Source of the DNA: an uncultured Lachnospiraceae bacterium
Lineage (GTDB): Bacteria; Bacillota; Clostridia; Lachnospirales; Lachnospiraceae
DNA length: 64,000 nucleotides
NCBI GenBank assembly: GCA_910578115.1
Contig: CAJTPO010000001.1
Coordinates: 161,235 to 225,234 of the forward strand
Reading direction: 5' to 3'
Part shown: in pieces, positions 53,739-62,559 of the stretch
How the letters are laid out: each line of letters starts with the position of its first letter
How positions within the stretch are numbered: the first letter of the stretch is position 1
Notes under the pieces: model-generated
Seen by the model: the letters and a program-made list of their open reading frames with translations, nothing else
What the model was told of the DNA's origin: nothing
The model's database searches: none
Program-made: the position numbers and the translations under genes

Positions 53739-54355
53739 AATGCCTCCTGATCATTGTTTATTCCTGCGAAGCAACGAGCCTGGCTGTCAGGCTCGCATGG
53801 ATATTTGACTGCTGTTACAGATTTGATTATATTTTGTATTGTGGGAAAAGACAAGAGGAACAGGGTATTCTGCATATGGATTTAAGATTTCGCAGAGCTG
53901 CATGAGGCGGGTCAGGCTTGCAGGAGCAGCAGCCGGATTCCAGTTTGCGGCATATGTGAAGAGAAAGACACGAGAGGATTTTATGTAACGGCAGAAGGCC
54001 GATTTCCGTGGAAGGATAGATGTTTAACAGATTAAAATTACCATGAAATAGATTTCACAATGATATATATGGAAAAGCAGGAAAAATTATGAAAATTGAC
54101 AATTTACAATACAGGGCAGGAAATGTATGATATAGCCATAAGTGAAATCGGTAACATATCGATGCCACATGGACCATGATAGGAAAAACCTGAAAACTTT
54201 TTAAAAAATGCGGAGGTGATGGATTAGAACGGAAAGTTATGGATAAGCTGTTTATAAGGGGAATTTAAGTCAATCCGGTGCTGGTTCTGCAAAACAGGAA
54301 GTAGAACGTAAAACATAACAAAGGCAAAATGAAGAAGTAAAGGAGATTGAATCAT
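53739..54355. other. About 600-base region with no recognised gene
   Basis: The stretch is increasingly AT-rich to the right and holds no frame with a good start and family-like content. TTGACA at 54096 lacks a properly spaced -10, and I find no riboswitch signature. The last 20 bases carry the AAAGGAG site of the next gene. Confidence 0.5.
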
Positions 54356-54589
54356 ATGCAGCAGGTGAATGTTAAGTTTAACGATGTTGAACAGATCAGA
54401 CAGTTTATTAAGACAATTGACAAATTTGATACCAATTTCGATTTGGGTTCCGGACACAGGGTGGTAGACGCGAAATCCATCATCGGCGTGATGGCGCTGG
54501 ATTTCTCAGGACCGCTCCAATTGCGATATCATTCGGATGATGCAGACATCAGAGCGAAAATTGCGCCGTTCTTAGCATGCGAGAGTTAA
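54356..54589 (+). CDS. HPr-like protein lacking the phosphorylated histidine
   Basis: The 77-residue protein has an HPr-like fold pattern; KSIIGVMALD matches the region around regulatory Ser46 of HPr (Ser41 here). In an ungapped alignment the position of active His15 is Asp10 and Arg17 is Glu12, so it cannot act as a normal PTS phosphocarrier. A regulatory role through the serine is conceivable. The ATG at 54356 follows AAAGGAG. Confidence 0.75.
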   Translation: MQQVNVKFNDVEQIRQFIKTIDKFDTNFDLGSGHRVVDAKSIIGVMALDFSGPLQLRYHSDDADIRAKIAPFLACES

Positions 54590-54614
54590 AGGGGATAGAA
54601 TAAATGGACAGAAG

Positions 54615-54657
54615 GCCTGCGGGATCTCAGGTTGAGAGATCAGACCGCAGGCTTTTT
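54615..54657 (+). terminator. Rho-independent terminator before tRNA-Ala
   Basis: Eight-base GC-rich arms (GCCTGCGG / CCGCAGGC) with a nested GATCTC / GAGATC pairing, followed by TTTTT. Confidence 0.85.
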
Positions 54658-54735
54658 GCTTATTGCACGGGAAAGTGTGATATAATAATGTATTTTTCTT
54701 GCATTTTCTATTAAATGTGCTATAATCAGATGCAT

Positions 54736-54808
54736 GGGGATATAGCTCAGCTGGGAGAGCGATACGTTCGCAACGTATAGGTCACGAGTTCGAGTCTCGC
54801 TATCTCCA
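54736..54808 (+). tRNA. tRNA-Ala (anticodon CGC)
   Basis: All arms fold: the acceptor stem GGGGATA / TATCTCC, D-stem GCTC / GAGC, anticodon stem ATACG / CGTAT with loop TTCGCAA (anticodon CGC), and the T-arm with TTCGAGT. The G3-T70 wobble pair, the main alanine identity element, is present. The T-stem has one A-C mismatch at its outer end. The CCA end is not encoded. Confidence 0.95.
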
Positions 54809-54946
54809 TTATTCGCTCGCATAGTTCGACAGACTTATGCGGGCGAATTTGTTATGACAGAATCTATAGAATCTTTTAATGTAGTTATGAACATATGAGT
54901 GGCCATAATATTGTCAAAGCAATCAGACAAAGAGGGAGTTTGTTTC

Positions 54947-55234
54947 ATGAATCAGAGAATCTATGAATATGAATCAATGATCTGTGATGCGGATAAAAAG
55001 GGCGGTGCATATGTGATATTTCCTTACGATATCAGGAATGAATTTGGCAGGGGAAGGGTTAAGGTGCATGTCACCTTTGACGGTGAACCCTATGACGGCA
55101 GTATTGTGAATATGGGAGTTAAGAATGCAGACGGCAGTATCTGCTATATTATCGGTATCAGGAAGGATATTCGATTAAAGATCGGAAAACAGCCGGGCGA
55201 TACCGTGGAAGTGACAGTAAGGGAGCGGGAATAG
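54947..55234 (+). CDS. DUF1905-domain protein
   Basis: The 95-residue protein matches DUF1905 (GGAYVIFPYDIRNEFG, then VKNADGSICYIIGIRKDI), a small beta-barrel domain found alone or fused to YdeI-type domains. The function is unknown. The ATG at 54947 follows AGAGGGAG; the frame upstream to 54899 is not likely to be translated. Confidence 0.88.
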   Translation: MNQRIYEYESMICDADKKGGAYVIFPYDIRNEFGRGRVKVHVTFDGEPYDGSIVNMGVKNADGSICYIIGIRKDIRLKIGKQPGDTVEVTVRERE

Positions 55235-55328
55235 GGGAATATTATTAAGTCAGGCCGAATGTTATCAGACCGGATTTTGTACGCCGGTTAATTGAATGAA
55301 ATGATGTCGAGGAACAGGAGGGAGTCAA

Positions 55329-55679
55329 ATGGATCATGAGAAAGTGTATCAAATGAATTTTTCAAAGATTTACGGACTTCTCGTTAATAAGGCTATAAAG
55401 AAGGGACGGACACAGGAAGAGGTAGACGAAGTGATCTGCTGGCTTACCGGTTATGACATAGAGGCGTTGAAAGATATGGCGGCAGGGGCAGTTTCTTACG
55501 GTGATTTCTTCCGCAATGCGCCGGAGATGAATGAGAAGAGAAGATTGATCAAAGGCGTAGTCTGCGGTGTGCGGGTAGAAGAAATTACGGAACCGCTCAT
55601 GCAGGAAATCCGCTATCTGGATAAACTGGTAGATGAGCTGGCGAAGGGAAAGTCGATGGACAAAGTCCTGCGGACATAA
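55329..55679 (+). CDS. DUF2200-family protein
   Basis: The 116-residue protein matches DUF2200 (FSKIYGLLVNKAIKKGRT; VICWLTGYD; GVVCGVRVEEI). The family is widespread in Firmicutes and uncharacterised. The start is seven bases after AGGAGGG. The aldo/keto reductase gene follows 34 bases later. Confidence 0.9.
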   Translation: MDHEKVYQMNFSKIYGLLVNKAIKKGRTQEEVDEVICWLTGYDIEALKDMAAGAVSYGDFFRNAPEMNEKRRLIKGVVCGVRVEEITEPLMQEIRYLDKLVDELAKGKSMDKVLRT

Positions 55680-55713
55680 CATATAGAGCAAACAAAACGA
55701 AGGAGGAAGAAAC

Positions 55714-56832
55714 ATGTCGGATTATTTTGGGAAAGAGACACCAAAGCTGGGATTCGGTTTAATGCGTTTACCGAAAAAGGAAGACCAGATGGATATCGAG
55801 CAGATCAAACACATGGTAGACCTGTTTATGGAGGCAGGGTTTACTTATTTTGACACTGCATATGTCTATCAGGGATCGGAGGCAGTGGCGAAGGAAGCGT
55901 TGGTGGAACGTTATCCCCGGGAAGCTTATACACTGGCATCGAAGTTGAATGCATCTGCGGCAAGTGATGAGAAAACAGCGAAGGAGCAGTTTCAGACAAG
56001 TCTGGAGCGGACCGGGGCCGGGTATTTTGATTATTACCTGCTGCATGCTTTAATGGAAAGTAATTATACGAAATATGACACCTATCATCTGTGGGATTTT
56101 GTGAAGGAACAGAAAGAGAAGGGGTTAATCCGTCACTTGGGATTTTCTTTCCATGGCGGGCCGAAGCTTTTGGATCAACTGCTTACGGAGCATCCGGAAG
56201 TGGAATTTGTGCAGTTGCAGATCAATTATGCAGACTGGGAAAATCCGTCCATTACATCCAGGGCCAATTATGAGACAGCAAGAAAACATGGTAAGTCGAT
56301 TGTGATCATGGAGCCGGTAAAAGGCGGCAGTCTGGCAAAACCGTCTAAAGCGGTGAGAAAATTATTTGAAGAATATAACGGGGAAATGTCCTGTGCTTCA
56401 TGGGCCATCCGCTATGCGGCATCGCTGGACGGCATTCTGACCGTACTTTCCGGCATGTCAGATACACAGCAGATGGAAGATAATCTGTCTTATATGAAGA
56501 ATTTCCAGCCGCTTAACGAAGAGGAACGAAAGATTATCGAGCAGGCGCAGAAAATACTCGGGAAATCGACTACGATTCCCTGCACAGCCTGTCACTATTG
56601 TACGGAGGGCTGTCCTAAGAAGATTCCGATTCCGGAAATATTTACGGCTATGAATAAGCAGATCGGAGATGGGAAGATGGCGGAAGCCGTTTCCGATTAC
56701 CAGAAAGTTACCGATGCTGCGGGAAAAGCATCCGCGTGTATCAGCTGCAGACAGTGTGAGCAGGCCTGCCCGCAGCACCTTGAGATTGTTGAGTATTTAA
56801 AGCAATGTGCCGAGGCACTGGAAGTACAGTAA
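55714..56832 (+). CDS. Aldo/keto reductase with C-terminal ferredoxin domain
   Basis: The 372-residue protein has an aldo/keto reductase barrel (GFGLMRLP; DTAYVYQGSE; catalytic Tyr in the second motif) and a C-terminal segment with two cluster motifs, CTACHYCTEGCP and CISCRQCEQACP. This combination is common in anaerobic Clostridia, where electrons may come from ferredoxin rather than NADPH. The substrate is unknown. Confidence 0.93.
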   Translation: MSDYFGKETPKLGFGLMRLPKKEDQMDIEQIKHMVDLFMEAGFTYFDTAYVYQGSEAVAKEALVERYPREAYTLASKLNASAASDEKTAKEQFQTSLERTGAGYFDYYLLHALMESNYTKYDTYHLWDFVKEQKEKGLIRHLGFSFHGGPKLLDQLLTEHPEVEFVQLQINYADWENPSITSRANYETARKHGKSIVIMEPVKGGSLAKPSKAVRKLFEEYNGEMSCASWAIRYAASLDGILTVLSGMSDTQQMEDNLSYMKNFQPLNEEERKIIEQAQKILGKSTTIPCTACHYCTEGCPKKIPIPEIFTAMNKQIGDGKMAEAVSDYQKVTDAAGKASACISCRQCEQACPQHLEIVEYLKQCAEALEVQ

Positions 56833-57038
56833 GATCTCACGTTTCCAGGCATCCATCCCCCCATATTATTATACTGCCATAAATGGAAGTGGATGCTTAG
56901 AAACATATGCACACATGTATTCATACAGACGAGCCGCATATTATATGCCGCGATCATGAACAGCGCAGCAGGTGCGCTGTTCTGGTTGCCAGTTACTTTT
57001 ATCAGTAAACCTATCATGCTCAGCCTGCCGTCTGGCAA

Positions 57039-58307
57039 TCAGTCGTCGACATCAAAATTTTCCAGTATGCTGGCCTTTTGCTGAGGTTTTGAATCTCCGT
57101 GCTTTACCATCAGCATGGTACAGAAGGCCAGTATGCTGAATACCACCGCGTAAGGGAACAAAGTCCGGTAAGACACATGTTCCAGCAGGAAACCGGACAG
57201 AATTGGCGTGATAACCTGTGCTGCCATGGAGAAGGTATAATAGTAGCCGGTATATTTGCCGACATCTCCGCTGGCGCTGATTTCCACTACCATGGGGAAC
57301 GAATTGACATTTATCGCTGCCCAGGCAAATCCGATGATACCAAAGAATAAGTTCATTGTGCCGTGATAAGTGGTGTAGAAGGAGGCACACAGGTAGCAGA
57401 AAGTCAGGAGCGCTACGCCAATCAGGATTGTGCGTTTTCTGCCGATTCTGCTGGACAGAACTCCAATGGGGATATAGCTGATAATGGCTGCCACTGTAGC
57501 CACCATCAGGCAGTTTGCATAGCCTCCGTTTTCCAGGCCCCATACGTGAGTCGCGTAGCGTGAAAACGCAGTGGTGACCGCATTGTAAGCGATGTACCAA
57601 AGAGCTACTGACAACAGGATGAAAAATAAACTGCGTTTTACTTCTGACGGCAGATTTGATGTGGCTGACGGCTTATTCCGGTCAGTCTCTTTTTCTATGT
57701 TTATTTGTGCCCTCAGCTTTTTCTCCGGAATGGTAAAGTAGAGAACTGCAATGGAGAACAGCATCAACAGTCCAATGGAGAGAAAAAGAGGAAAATAATC
57801 CGGCGTTGTGCCGCTGCCTACCAGCAGACTGATCATGATCAGAGCATAAACGCCGCCCACAGCACCCATAAGATTGATTACGGCATTTCCTTTGCTGCGC
57901 AGTGGTTTGGGGGTCAGGTCCGGCATCAGTGCAACGGCAGGAGAGCGGTACAGACCCATGGAGACGAGTACCAGAAATAAGGCGATGATGAAAAGCGGCA
58001 GACTGCCCTGTTTATCTGCTACTGGTAAAAGCAGCAGGAAAACGAAAGCGCAGCCGGTTCCGGTCAGGATGAAAGGCATTCGCTTTCCGATCGGTGTATC
58101 GATCCGGTCGGAGAAGGAGCCGAACAGCGGAAGCAGGAACAGTGCCAGGATATTGTCTGCGGCCATGATGGCTCCAGTGACGGTTTCACCGAGATGAAAA
58201 GTATTTTTGAGAATAAGCGGTATGATATTGTCGTACATCTGCCAGAAAGCACAGATAGACAGGAAAGCCATGCCTATAAGAACAGTTCTTTTGTAATTCA
58301 GCTTCAT
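57039..58307 (-). CDS. Major facilitator superfamily transporter (SLC45/GPH-like)
   Basis: The 422-residue protein has about twelve membrane helices and an MFS motif with DRIDTPIGKRMPFI after helix two, resembling the SLC45/glycoside-pentoside cation symporter group. It may import a sugar. It is transcribed alone, away from recA. Confidence 0.88.
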   Translation of the reverse strand: MKLNYKRTVLIGMAFLSICAFWQMYDNIIPLILKNTFHLGETVTGAIMAADNILALFLLPLFGSFSDRIDTPIGKRMPFILTGTGCAFVFLLLLPVADKQGSLPLFIIALFLVLVSMGLYRSPAVALMPDLTPKPLRSKGNAVINLMGAVGGVYALIMISLLVGSGTTPDYFPLFLSIGLLMLFSIAVLYFTIPEKKLRAQINIEKETDRNKPSATSNLPSEVKRSLFFILLSVALWYIAYNAVTTAFSRYATHVWGLENGGYANCLMVATVAAIISYIPIGVLSSRIGRKRTILIGVALLTFCYLCASFYTTYHGTMNLFFGIIGFAWAAINVNSFPMVVEISASGDVGKYTGYYYTFSMAAQVITPILSGFLLEHVSYRTLFPYAVVFSILAFCTMLMVKHGDSKPQQKASILENFDVDD

Positions 58308-58694
58308 TAAAAATTCCCCCTGATCTTGACCATATTATATATTGTAAGAAAAACATTTATAGTATTCAGGATTATTATACAGCAGATGCGGGTAAAAAGA
58401 TAGTAACAGTTCCCTGGCTTTTTGATTATTATTTATGCCACGGAATCTGCTCATAATAATATCCGAGGCAATATTCCGGGATTTGCTGTGCAAAGATCCG
58501 GAAACCTGGCCTGAAATATTGCACATTCATATTTTATTTGTTAAACTGTATTCATCTGAAGAAATGGATCTCTGTTATGCACATCAGGCATTTCGCCGTG
58601 ATTTCCATTATTTCAAATTTTGGGGGAAAGGAGGGTTGAAGTGTCATTTATGGGACATATAAAATGATAGACTGTTGTTATGTGAGAAAGCATA
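58308..58694. other. Non-coding stretch between the MFS gene and recA
   Basis: No gene is supported here. An imperfect long hairpin (GCAATATT / AATATTGC outer arms, TTCCGG / CCGGAA inner arms) spans about 58468-58523. The right end passes into the recA promoter. Confidence 0.5.
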
Positions 58695-58723
58695 TTGACA
58701 AAATCGAACGTTTGTTTTATTCT
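58695..58723 (+). promoter_or_regulatory. recA promoter
   Basis: TTGACA (58695-58700), 17 bases, TATTCT (58718-58723), with a LexA-type site in the spacer. Confidence 0.85.
58705..58718. promoter_or_regulatory. LexA-type box 1 of recA
   Basis: CGAACGTTTGTTTT matches the SOS consensus CGAAC-N4-GTTYG except at the last base and fills the spacer of the recA promoter. Confidence 0.7.
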
Positions 58724-58736
58724 ACAATAAGAAGAT

Positions 58737-58750
58737 AGAACGGATGTTCT
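58737..58750. promoter_or_regulatory. LexA-type box 2 of recA
   Basis: AGAACGGATGTTCT fits GAAC-N4-GTTC exactly and lies just downstream of the -10, so LexA could bind both sites. Confidence 0.7.
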
Positions 58751-58771
58751 AGGAGAAAAGGAGAACAGAAC

Positions 58772-59851
58772 ATGGAAAGAGATGACAAATTAAAAGCATT
58801 GGACGCGGCTTTGGTGCAGATAGAGAAGCAGTTCGGCAAGGGAGCCATAATGAAGCTGGGTGATCCTTCGGTACAGATGAATGTGGAGACGATTCCTACG
58901 GGTTCCCTGAGTCTGGATCTGGCATTGGGGCTGGGCGGGATCCCGCGGGGCAGGATCGTGGAGATTTACGGTCCGGAATCCAGCGGTAAGACGACGGTTA
59001 CCTTACATATGGTCGCGGAAGTACAGAAGCGGGGCGGCATCGCAGGATTTATTGATGCGGAACATGCCCTGGATCCGGTGTATGCGAAGAATATCGGGGT
59101 GGATATCGACAACCTTTACATATCCCAGCCGGACTGTGGTGAGCAGGCGCTGGAGATCACGGAGACCATGGTGCGTTCCGGTGCGGTGGATATCATCATA
59201 GTGGACTCTGTGGCAGCGCTTGTGCCGAAGGCGGAGATTGACGGTGACATGGGAGACAGCCATGTGGGCCTGCAGGCGCGTCTGATGTCGCAGGCGCTGA
59301 GGAAGCTGACGGCAGTTATCAGCAAATCCAACTGTACGGTGATCTTTATCAACCAGCTGCGTGAGAAGGTGGGGGTGATGTTCGGCAACCCGGAGACGAC
59401 CACCGGCGGACGCGCTCTGAAGTTCTATTCTTCCGTTCGTTTGGATGTCAGAAGGATCGAGTCCTTGAAGCAGGGCGGAGAAGTGATCGGTAACAGGACG
59501 AGGGTGAAGGTGGTTAAGAATAAGATCGCTCCGCCGTTTAAGGAGGCGGAATTTGATATCATGTTCGGCGAGGGTATTTCCATGGTAGGAGATATCCTGG
59601 ATCTGGCGGCGGAGAATAATATTGTCAACAAGAGCGGCGCCTGGTATGCTTACGAGGGCAGCAAGATCGGACAGGGCAGAGAGAATGCCAAGCAGTATCT
59701 GCGTGACAATCCGGCCGTATGTGCGGAAGTGGAGCGCAAGGTGAGAGAGCTGTTCAATCTGGAGACGGGAAATGCAGAAGGAACAGAGGCACAGTCTGCA
59801 TCGGCAGAAGATAAGAAGGCAGAGAAGGAGAAGACGAAGACAGCCAAATGA
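58772..59851 (+). CDS. recA: Recombinase RecA
   Basis: RecA forms filaments on single-stranded DNA, drives strand exchange and triggers LexA self-cleavage. The 359-residue length is normal. Walker A GPESSGKTT, the Walker B region DIIIVDSVAALVP and the loop with GVMFGNPETTTGG are intact, and the C-terminus ends in a Lys/Glu-rich tail. recX follows 83 bases later. Confidence 0.98.
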   Translation: MERDDKLKALDAALVQIEKQFGKGAIMKLGDPSVQMNVETIPTGSLSLDLALGLGGIPRGRIVEIYGPESSGKTTVTLHMVAEVQKRGGIAGFIDAEHALDPVYAKNIGVDIDNLYISQPDCGEQALEITETMVRSGAVDIIIVDSVAALVPKAEIDGDMGDSHVGLQARLMSQALRKLTAVISKSNCTVIFINQLREKVGVMFGNPETTTGGRALKFYSSVRLDVRRIESLKQGGEVIGNRTRVKVVKNKIAPPFKEAEFDIMFGEGISMVGDILDLAAENNIVNKSGAWYAYEGSKIGQGRENAKQYLRDNPAVCAEVERKVRELFNLETGNAEGTEAQSASAEDKKAEKEKTKTAK

Positions 59852-59878
59852 CCGGACTGAACGGGTAAGGGCTTATGA

Positions 59879-59912
59879 CATGCGGCATGCTGCCGGGACA
59901 GTGTGCCGCATG
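59879..59912. repeat. Inverted repeat between recA and recX
   Basis: Nine-base perfect arms (CATGCGGCA / TGCCGCATG) around 16 bases, without a T-run. It may attenuate transcription into recX. Confidence 0.55.
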
Positions 59913-59934
59913 AACAGGATATGGAGAATGGATC

Positions 59935-60540
59935 GTGGTCATAACACAGATAGCCGGGGCGTCGGGAGCACGCTGCCGGATTTATATAGACGGACAGTTC
60001 GCCTTTGTACTGTATAAGGGTGAGCTGCGCAAATTTCATCTGCAGGAAGGACAGGAGCTGCCGCCTGACAGTTACCGGGAGATCACGGAGGAACTGCTTC
60101 CCAGAAGAGCGAAGCTGCGCTGTATGAACCTGCTGCAGTCGAAAGATTATACCAGAAAGCAGTTAGAGGACAAGCTGGCACAGGGAGAGTATCCGCAGGA
60201 GTGTATCGACGAGGCCATAGCCTATGTAGAGTCATACGGCTATCTCGATGATCTGCGCTATGCGAGGGATTACATAGAATATCATATAGACAGCAGGAGC
60301 CGGAACCGGATCGAGCAGGATCTGCTGCAAAAAGGGATAGAACGCACCCTGATCGCTGCGGCTTTTGATGAACTGGAGGGGCTTGGCGTAGAGCAGGATG
60401 AGGCGGCCATGGTCCAGGAACTGCTGATGAAGAAAAAGTACTGCGCCGAAACGGCCACCAGACAGGAACAGCAGAGGATGTACGGATTCCTCTATCGCCG
60501 GGGATTTCATGCGGACGTGATCGCACGGGCAATTTTTTAG
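59935..60540 (+). CDS. recX: Regulatory protein RecX
   Basis: RecX restrains RecA filaments. The 201-residue protein has the three-helix repeat pattern of the family (LQSKDYTRKQLEDKL; DDLRYARDYIEYHID; YGFLYRRGF). The start is GTG with GGAG upstream. Its place directly after recA supports the call. Confidence 0.9.
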   Translation: MVITQIAGASGARCRIYIDGQFAFVLYKGELRKFHLQEGQELPPDSYREITEELLPRRAKLRCMNLLQSKDYTRKQLEDKLAQGEYPQECIDEAIAYVESYGYLDDLRYARDYIEYHIDSRSRNRIEQDLLQKGIERTLIAAAFDELEGLGVEQDEAAMVQELLMKKKYCAETATRQEQQRMYGFLYRRGFHADVIARAIF

Positions 60541-60551
60541 AATGGTTGTAT

Positions 60552-60586
60552 TATAGTAAACGAAATTTCCAATGTCGTTAACTATA
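60552..60586. repeat. 35-bp palindromic repeat, copy 3
   Basis: It matches the copy at 1252-1286 in the same orientation except for C instead of T at 60570. It starts 12 bases after the recX stop and ten bases before the -35 of the RNase Y promoter. Confidence 0.85.
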
Positions 60587-60595
60587 AAAGACTGC

Positions 60596-60624
60596 TTGAC
60601 ATAACATCAAATACAGTATAGAAT
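60596..60624 (+). promoter_or_regulatory. Promoter of RNase Y
   Basis: TTGACA (60596-60601), 17 bases, TAGAAT (60619-60624). A hairpin with AGAATGT / ACATTCT arms lies in the leader (about 60651-60696). Confidence 0.7.
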
Positions 60625-60740
60625 TTAAGTGTTGTAATTTTGCTCATTATAGAATGTTGATACCATCCGATTTTTGTGCAGATGAGACATTCTACAATAG
60701 ATTATGTACAATGAAAACTAAATAAGGAGGTGCTCCTGTA

Positions 60741-62288
60741 ATGTGGGATGTTGTGATAGCAGTTCTCATCACGCTGGTGATCGCTGTTCCCGTATCCGCT
60801 CTGGCAGCCATTAATTATCGCAAGAAGGTTGTGGAAGCCAAGATCGGCAACGCGGACGAGAAAGCCAGGGAGATCATCGATGAAGCTCTCAAGACAGCTG
60901 AGACGAAAAAGCGCGAATCCCTGCTCGAAGTCAAGGAAGAGTCCATTCGTACAAAGAATGAACTGGATAAGGAGATCAAGGAACGTCGGGCGGAAGCGCA
61001 GAGATATGAGCGTCGTGTACAGCAGAAGGAAGAGAACATCGACAAGAAGGCTGATGCGATCGAGAAGAAGGAAGCGAGTCTGGCACACAGAGAAGAGACT
61101 CTGGCCAAACAGCGTGAAGAAATCTCCAAGCTGAACGAACAAAGATTACAGGAACTGGAACGAATCTCTGGATTAACCTCCGAACAGGCAAAAGATTATT
61201 TGTTGAAAATTGTTGAAGATGAAGTGAAGCACGAAACTGCTGTCATGATCAAGGAGATGGAGAGCAGGGCGAAGGAAGAGGCAGATAAGAAAGCGAAAGA
61301 GTACGTTGTCACGGCTATTCAGAAATGTGCGGCCGACCACGTATCCGAGACGACGATATCTGTTGTACAGCTTCCGAACGATGAGATGAAGGGCAGGATC
61401 ATCGGTAGAGAGGGACGTAATATCAGAACTCTCGAGACCATGACAGGCGTGGACCTGATCATTGACGATACGCCGGAAGCAGTTATCTTATCCGGCTTTG
61501 ATCCGATCCGCAGGGAAGTGGCGAGAATTGCGCTTGAGAAATTGATCGTGGACGGTCGTATCCATCCGGCCAGGATCGAGGAGATGGTTGAGAAGGCGCA
61601 GAGAGAAGTGGAAGTAATGATCAAGGAGGAAGGTGAGGCAGCGACGCTGGAAGTCGGCGTGCACGGTATTCATCCCGAACTTGTGAGATTACTCGGTAAG
61701 ATGAAATTCAGGACCAGTTATGGTCAGAATGCGTTGAAGCATTCAATCGAAGTGGCACAGCTGTCCGGTCTGCTGGCGGCAGAGATGGGACTGGATGTAA
61801 GGATGGCCAAACGTGCGGGCCTTCTGCATGATATCGGTAAGGCTGTGGATCACGAGATGGAAGGCTCCCATATCCAGCTGGGTGTGGAACTGTGTCGGAA
61901 GTATAAGGAATCTCCGACGGTGATCAACGCGGTAGAATCACATCATGGTGATGTGGAGGCACAGACTTTGATCGCGTGTCTTGTACAGGCTGCCGATACC
62001 ATTTCCGCGGCAAGACCAGGTGCGAGAAGAGAGACATTAGAAACATATACAACAAGACTAAAACAATTAGAAGACATTACAAACAATTTCAAAGGTGTTG
62101 ATAAATCTTTTGCTATTCAGGCAGGTAGAGAGATTCGTGTTATGGTAGTTCCAGAACAGATTAACGATTCTGATATGGTATTACTCGCCAGGGATATTTC
62201 CAAACAGATTGAATCTGAGTTAGAGTATCCCGGACAGATCAAGATCAATGTGATCCGCGAGAGCCGTGTCATTGACTATGCTAAATAG
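60741..62288 (+). CDS. rny: Ribonuclease Y
   Basis: RNase Y is the membrane-anchored endoribonuclease that initiates mRNA decay in Firmicutes. The 515-residue protein has an N-terminal membrane helix (about residues 3-25), a long coiled coil to about 190, a KH domain (GRIIGREGRNIRTLE) and an HD domain with HDIGKAVD. The start follows AAGGAGG. Confidence 0.97.
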   Translation: MWDVVIAVLITLVIAVPVSALAAINYRKKVVEAKIGNADEKAREIIDEALKTAETKKRESLLEVKEESIRTKNELDKEIKERRAEAQRYERRVQQKEENIDKKADAIEKKEASLAHREETLAKQREEISKLNEQRLQELERISGLTSEQAKDYLLKIVEDEVKHETAVMIKEMESRAKEEADKKAKEYVVTAIQKCAADHVSETTISVVQLPNDEMKGRIIGREGRNIRTLETMTGVDLIIDDTPEAVILSGFDPIRREVARIALEKLIVDGRIHPARIEEMVEKAQREVEVMIKEEGEAATLEVGVHGIHPELVRLLGKMKFRTSYGQNALKHSIEVAQLSGLLAAEMGLDVRMAKRAGLLHDIGKAVDHEMEGSHIQLGVELCRKYKESPTVINAVESHHGDVEAQTLIACLVQAADTISAARPGARRETLETYTTRLKQLEDITNNFKGVDKSFAIQAGREIRVMVVPEQINDSDMVLLARDISKQIESELEYPGQIKINVIRESRVIDYAK

Positions 62289-62292
62289 TGAT

Positions 62293-62325
62293 AAAAACCC
62301 TGTAGAGAAGTCTACAGGGTTTTTT
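62293..62325 (+). terminator. Rho-independent terminator after rny
   Basis: Fourteen-base arms (AAAAACCCTGTAGA / TCTACAGGGTTTTT) with a GAAG loop and an uninterrupted T-run. Confidence 0.92.
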
Positions 62326-62559
62326 GCTCCCACAGAAGCCACGCTGTGTGATTTACAGGTAGTGCTTCTGTACACTATGAACAGAAAAAGAAAGAATTCG
62401 CAGAAAAAATTGTCTCATCTACATACTTGTGAAATGGAAAAATTTATAGTAGAATATTTAGCGGTGTATGATTGTATACAATTATCCAGAAAGGAATTGG
62501 ATACAATCTATATCCGGCGGCTACAAATTCACAGGCTGAGAGAAAGGAATGGAGTAACG

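Noticed and set aside
54096..54132. Promoter at TTGACA with TATGAT
   Set aside because: The spacer is about 25 bases, too long for a sigma-A promoter.
58281..58300. GAACAGTTC as a further LexA box
   Set aside because: The half-sites are too close (the dyad lacks the four-base centre) and it lies inside the MFS coding region.
58435..58662. 75-codon open frame upstream of recA
   Set aside because: No ribosome binding site and no protein-like conservation; it crosses a long hairpin.
62266..62559. N-terminal extension of the aminotransferase
   Set aside because: It overlaps the end of rny and reads through a strong terminator; the ATG at 62560 has a good site and matches the family start.
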